Below, in pieces: positions 61,798-64,000 of a stretch of DNA of 64,000 nt. The position numbers and the translations under genes were made by a program. The stretch is taken from positions 124,001 to 188,000 of the forward strand of contig JAEBDY010000003.1 of NCBI GenBank assembly GCA_049997955.1, in the 5' to 3' direction. The DNA comes from Umezawaea sp049997955. Lineage in GTDB: Bacteria > Actinomycetota > Actinomycetes > Mycobacteriales > Pseudonocardiaceae. The notes under the pieces were generated by a model, which saw only the letters and a list, made by a program, of their open reading frames with translations, was not told the origin of the DNA and did not search any database. Numbering within the stretch: position 1 is the stretch's first letter; every line of letters starts with the position of its first letter.

Positions 61798-63915
61798 TCA
61801 CCCGGTGATCCGCCCCAGCACCCGGTCGGCGTCCGCCGTGCGGTGTTGGTCCGCGTACAGCTCGTGGGCCAGCCGTAGCACGTCGGTGGCCTCGGGGACG
61901 CCCTGTGCCTGCAGGGCGTCCCCGAGGTGTTCCGCCACCTCTGCCTCGAAGAAGGCGTTGCCCAGTTCTCGGCATGCGGTCAGGGCGCGGTCGTAGTGCC
62001 GGGAGGCTTCCGGCTGGTCCCCGGCTCGTTGCGCGATGAACCCCAGGTTATCGAGCACGGCTGCCGCCCCGCTGGCGTTCCGGTGTCGTTCGTGCAGCTT
62101 CAGCGCGGCTTCGCAGCACTCACGGGCGAGGTCGTGCTCCCCGAGTTCGGCGTGCTGGCGTGCCATGGAGTTGAGCGCGTGCGCCTCGCCCACCGGGTTC
62201 CCCGTCGACCGGTAGAACTCCAGCGCGATGGTGGCGTGGCGAAGGGCTGGGGCATGGCGGTGGCACATCGAGTGCAACCGGGCGAGGTCGTGGTGGGTGT
62301 GCGCCTGGCTGGTCGGGTCGGTCGACTCCTCCGCGAGGACGAGTGCCTTCTCCAGGCACGTCAGCGCCTCGGTGAACTCGTTCGCCCGCGTGCAGGCACG
62401 GCCGAGCTGGCGGTAGGCGAGCGTTCGCACCTCCGCGATCCCCATGAGGTCGGCGGCCTCGGCACCGGCTCGGGACGCGGTGACGTTGTCCCGCAGGTGG
62501 CTACGCCGGTAGTGGTAGGTGTCGATGGCGCGCGACAGCTGCCACACGTGCTCGGTCCACCCGAGCTTCGCGGCCTCGCGTTGCACGACGAGCAACTGGT
62601 CGTGCTCCTGGTCGAACCAGGTGAGAGCGCTCGACTCGTCCTCCAACGGCAGCGGGGCGCACCCCTCGGCGGGTTCGGGCGGGTCGATCCGGGTGCGGTG
62701 GGCGTAGAGCAGCCGATCGGCGCCCAACGCCGTGTGCAGGTAGTGGTCGACCAATCGCCGGGCTGCCGCGAGCCGGATCTCGGCGCGGTCGGAGGCTGCG
62801 CCCAGTTCGACCGCGTGCAACCGGATCAGGTCGTGCATCCGGAAGCGGCCGGGCCGCTGCTGGCGAACGAGGCTCTTGAGTTCGAGCGCGCGCAGCAGGA
62901 CGTCCGTCGTAGCCGTTGGCAGGCCGAACAGGCTCGCCGCGGCGGCCCGACCGAGTTCGGGGATCGGCGCCGCGCCGAACAAGCGGAACGCCCTCGCCTG
63001 GTCGGCGTCGAGCGACGACGTGGACCAAGCAAGGACGTTCCGCACGCTCACGGTCTCATCCCCTGAGTCGAACGCGTCGAGTCGTGTGGACGTCTTCCTC
63101 AGCTCCTCGGCCAGAACCGACAGGGGGAAGTTCGGGTGCAGCGACATCCGCGCCGCGACGAGCGACAGCGCGAGCGGCAGGCCCGCGCAGCAGTCGACGA
63201 GGACGTCGGCCGCCTCGGGTTCGGTGTCGACCGCTCGGGCGCCCAGGTGGTGCACCAGGAGGGCGCGGCCAGTGCCGGGCGCGAGCGTGTCCAGGCGCAA
63301 CGACCTCGCGCCCTGCACCCGGAGCCCTGCCAGGTGGTTTCGGCTCGTCACGATCGCCGTGCACGGCGCCGTTCCGGGAAGTAGCGGCAGGACTTGGACG
63401 GTGTCGAGCGCGTTGTCCAGCACCACGATCACGTGGCGACCGGCGAGCACGCTCCGGTAGAGGGCGGCCGCGGCGCCCAGGTCGGTGGGGATCGCGGCGG
63501 GCTCCACGCCGAGGGCGCTCAGGAAGCCGTGCAGCACCGACAACGAGGATGCCGGGGTCCCGGTGGGGTCAAAACCCCGCAGGTCGGCGAAGAGTTGCCC
63601 GCCGGGAAACCTGGTGACGTTGTCGTGCGTCCAGCGCAGGGCCAAAGTCGTCTTGCCCATCCCGCCTCCGCCCTCGATGCTCAGCAACGCCATCTCACCC
63701 GCGTCGAGACTGGCGGCCACCACCTCCGTCAGCGCGGCCGTTTCTTCTTCGCGGCCCACCAAGACCCTCGGTCTGCTCGGTAGTTGACGCGGAACCGCCC
63801 GGTGCCGTGGGCGCTCCCGGTGGTGGTGGAAGTGCACGCCACCCTCGACCGAGCCCGCCTGCAGGACGGAGCCCGCGTTCGAGGAGTGCACGGCGTTGTG
63901 AACGTCGGGTCCCAT
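61798..63915 (-). CDS. STAND-type NB-ARC ATPase with C-terminal TPR repeats
   Basis: A 705-residue signal-transduction ATPase. Residues 1-32 contain VLQAGSVEGGVHFHHH, a short N-terminal tag seen before NB-ARC in many actinobacterial proteins. The P-loop is GGGGMGKTTLALRW (82-95), Walker B is HVIVVLDNALD, and GLPLALSLVA marks the NB-ARC GxP region. The last 250 residues are TPRs (LGRACTRANEFTEALTCLEKAL, LARLHSMCHRHAPALRHATIAL). No DNA-binding or BTAD domain is attached, unlike AfsR. ATG 63915 overlaps by one base the end of an upstream frame (TGATG), so translation is probably coupled to that gene. Confidence 0.92.
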   Translation of the reverse strand: MGPDVHNAVHSSNAGSVLQAGSVEGGVHFHHHRERPRHRAVPRQLPSRPRVLVGREEETAALTEVVAASLDAGEMALLSIEGGGGMGKTTLALRWTHDNVTRFPGGQLFADLRGFDPTGTPASSLSVLHGFLSALGVEPAAIPTDLGAAAALYRSVLAGRHVIVVLDNALDTVQVLPLLPGTAPCTAIVTSRNHLAGLRVQGARSLRLDTLAPGTGRALLVHHLGARAVDTEPEAADVLVDCCAGLPLALSLVAARMSLHPNFPLSVLAEELRKTSTRLDAFDSGDETVSVRNVLAWSTSSLDADQARAFRLFGAAPIPELGRAAAASLFGLPTATTDVLLRALELKSLVRQQRPGRFRMHDLIRLHAVELGAASDRAEIRLAAARRLVDHYLHTALGADRLLYAHRTRIDPPEPAEGCAPLPLEDESSALTWFDQEHDQLLVVQREAAKLGWTEHVWQLSRAIDTYHYRRSHLRDNVTASRAGAEAADLMGIAEVRTLAYRQLGRACTRANEFTEALTCLEKALVLAEESTDPTSQAHTHHDLARLHSMCHRHAPALRHATIALEFYRSTGNPVGEAHALNSMARQHAELGEHDLARECCEAALKLHERHRNASGAAAVLDNLGFIAQRAGDQPEASRHYDRALTACRELGNAFFEAEVAEHLGDALQAQGVPEATDVLRLAHELYADQHRTADADRVLGRITG

Positions 63916-64000
63916 CAGACCGGTTCGGCCGCTGGGATCACCCTCGTCACGCGTGTCGTCACGGAACCGTCCATGTCACCCCCGTCCCGCTTCATGGTGG
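63915..64000 (-). CDS. 3' end of an upstream coupled gene (partial)
   Basis: A frame open from the right edge ends with TGA overlapping the ATG of the NB-ARC gene (TGATG). It reads on through at least 26 residues ending VTTRVTRVIPAAEPV. Either a longer gene continues beyond the window or a short leader frame starts at one of two ATGs (one behind GGGACGGGGG). The NB-ARC gene has no ribosome site of its own, which supports coupling. Confidence 0.45.
   Translation of the reverse strand, partial: TMKRDGGDMDGSVTTRVTRVIPAAEPV

Overview
The window is high-GC actinomycete DNA. The SsgA-like protein, SARP regulators, XRE-DUF5753/DUF397 pair, NB-ARC/TPR protein, SEFIR protein, WYL regulators and rare TTA codons all fit an actinomycete, and the mix looks most like Pseudonocardiales (Saccharothrix/Lentzea/Actinosynnema type). 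The genus is inference. No rRNA, tRNA, CRISPR array, transposase or phage block was seen.

Region 1 (1-25.5 kb) is a secondary-metabolite cluster joining two chemistries. At the left edge, a partial leftward gene encodes an HK97-fold, encapsulin-like shell protein. Next to it, running rightward, are an amino-group carrier protein (LysW type), its LysX-type ATP-grasp ligase, a LysY/ArgC-type reductase, a split transketolase, an AMP-forming acyl ligase and an acyl-CoA dehydrogenase. This set resembles the carrier-protein route to unusual amino acids known from azinomycin/vazabitide-type pathways. A CGNR regulator, a decayed WYL regulator and a 14-helix MFS exporter follow. Then come three transcription units (10.19, 11.72 and 16.39 kb), each preceded by a copy of the same roughly 70-bp promoter/operator module. 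They encode a flavin hydroxylase, two KASIII-like acyltransferases, a type I DAHP synthase, an A-T NRPS protein, a salicylate synthase, an aryl-AMP ligase, an aryl carrier protein, an amidohydrolase, and the PhzE/PhzD/EntA-like trio that makes 3-hydroxyanthranilate. Together they match benzoxazole (caboxamycin/nataxazole/A33853-type) logic: salicylate plus 3-hydroxyanthranilate, joined by a KASIII-like enzyme and closed by an amidohydrolase.

Region 2 (25.9-36.5 kb) is a regulator-rich RiPP locus. It holds two NarL-type response regulators (one with a TTA codon), a DesK-type kinase, a single ORF carrying two complete kinases head to tail, two SARPs, a fused E1-like/YcaO TOMM cyclodehydratase, a SagB-N-terminus-like protein lacking the flavin domain, and a 53-residue candidate precursor.

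Region 3 (36.7-52.9 kb) is mostly single genes: a YdeI-like protein, an FMO-SRPBCC fusion with an SRPBCC protein and an aldehyde dehydrogenase, a WYL/glyoxalase pair, an epimerase, a PPOX-fold protein, an alpha/beta hydrolase, a secreted GH92, an azoreductase/HxlR pair, an aminoglycoside phosphotransferase-like kinase and an SsgA-like protein. Two copies of a hairpin repeat with a constant core and a changing but still self-complementary outer stem lie at 36.8 and 50.9 kb.

Region 4 (53.1-64 kb) has a secreted GH97 and GH105 operon behind a CebR-like operator, an XRE-DUF5753/DUF397 pair, a gene-poor stretch, a SEFIR-TPR protein and a convergent NB-ARC/TPR protein.
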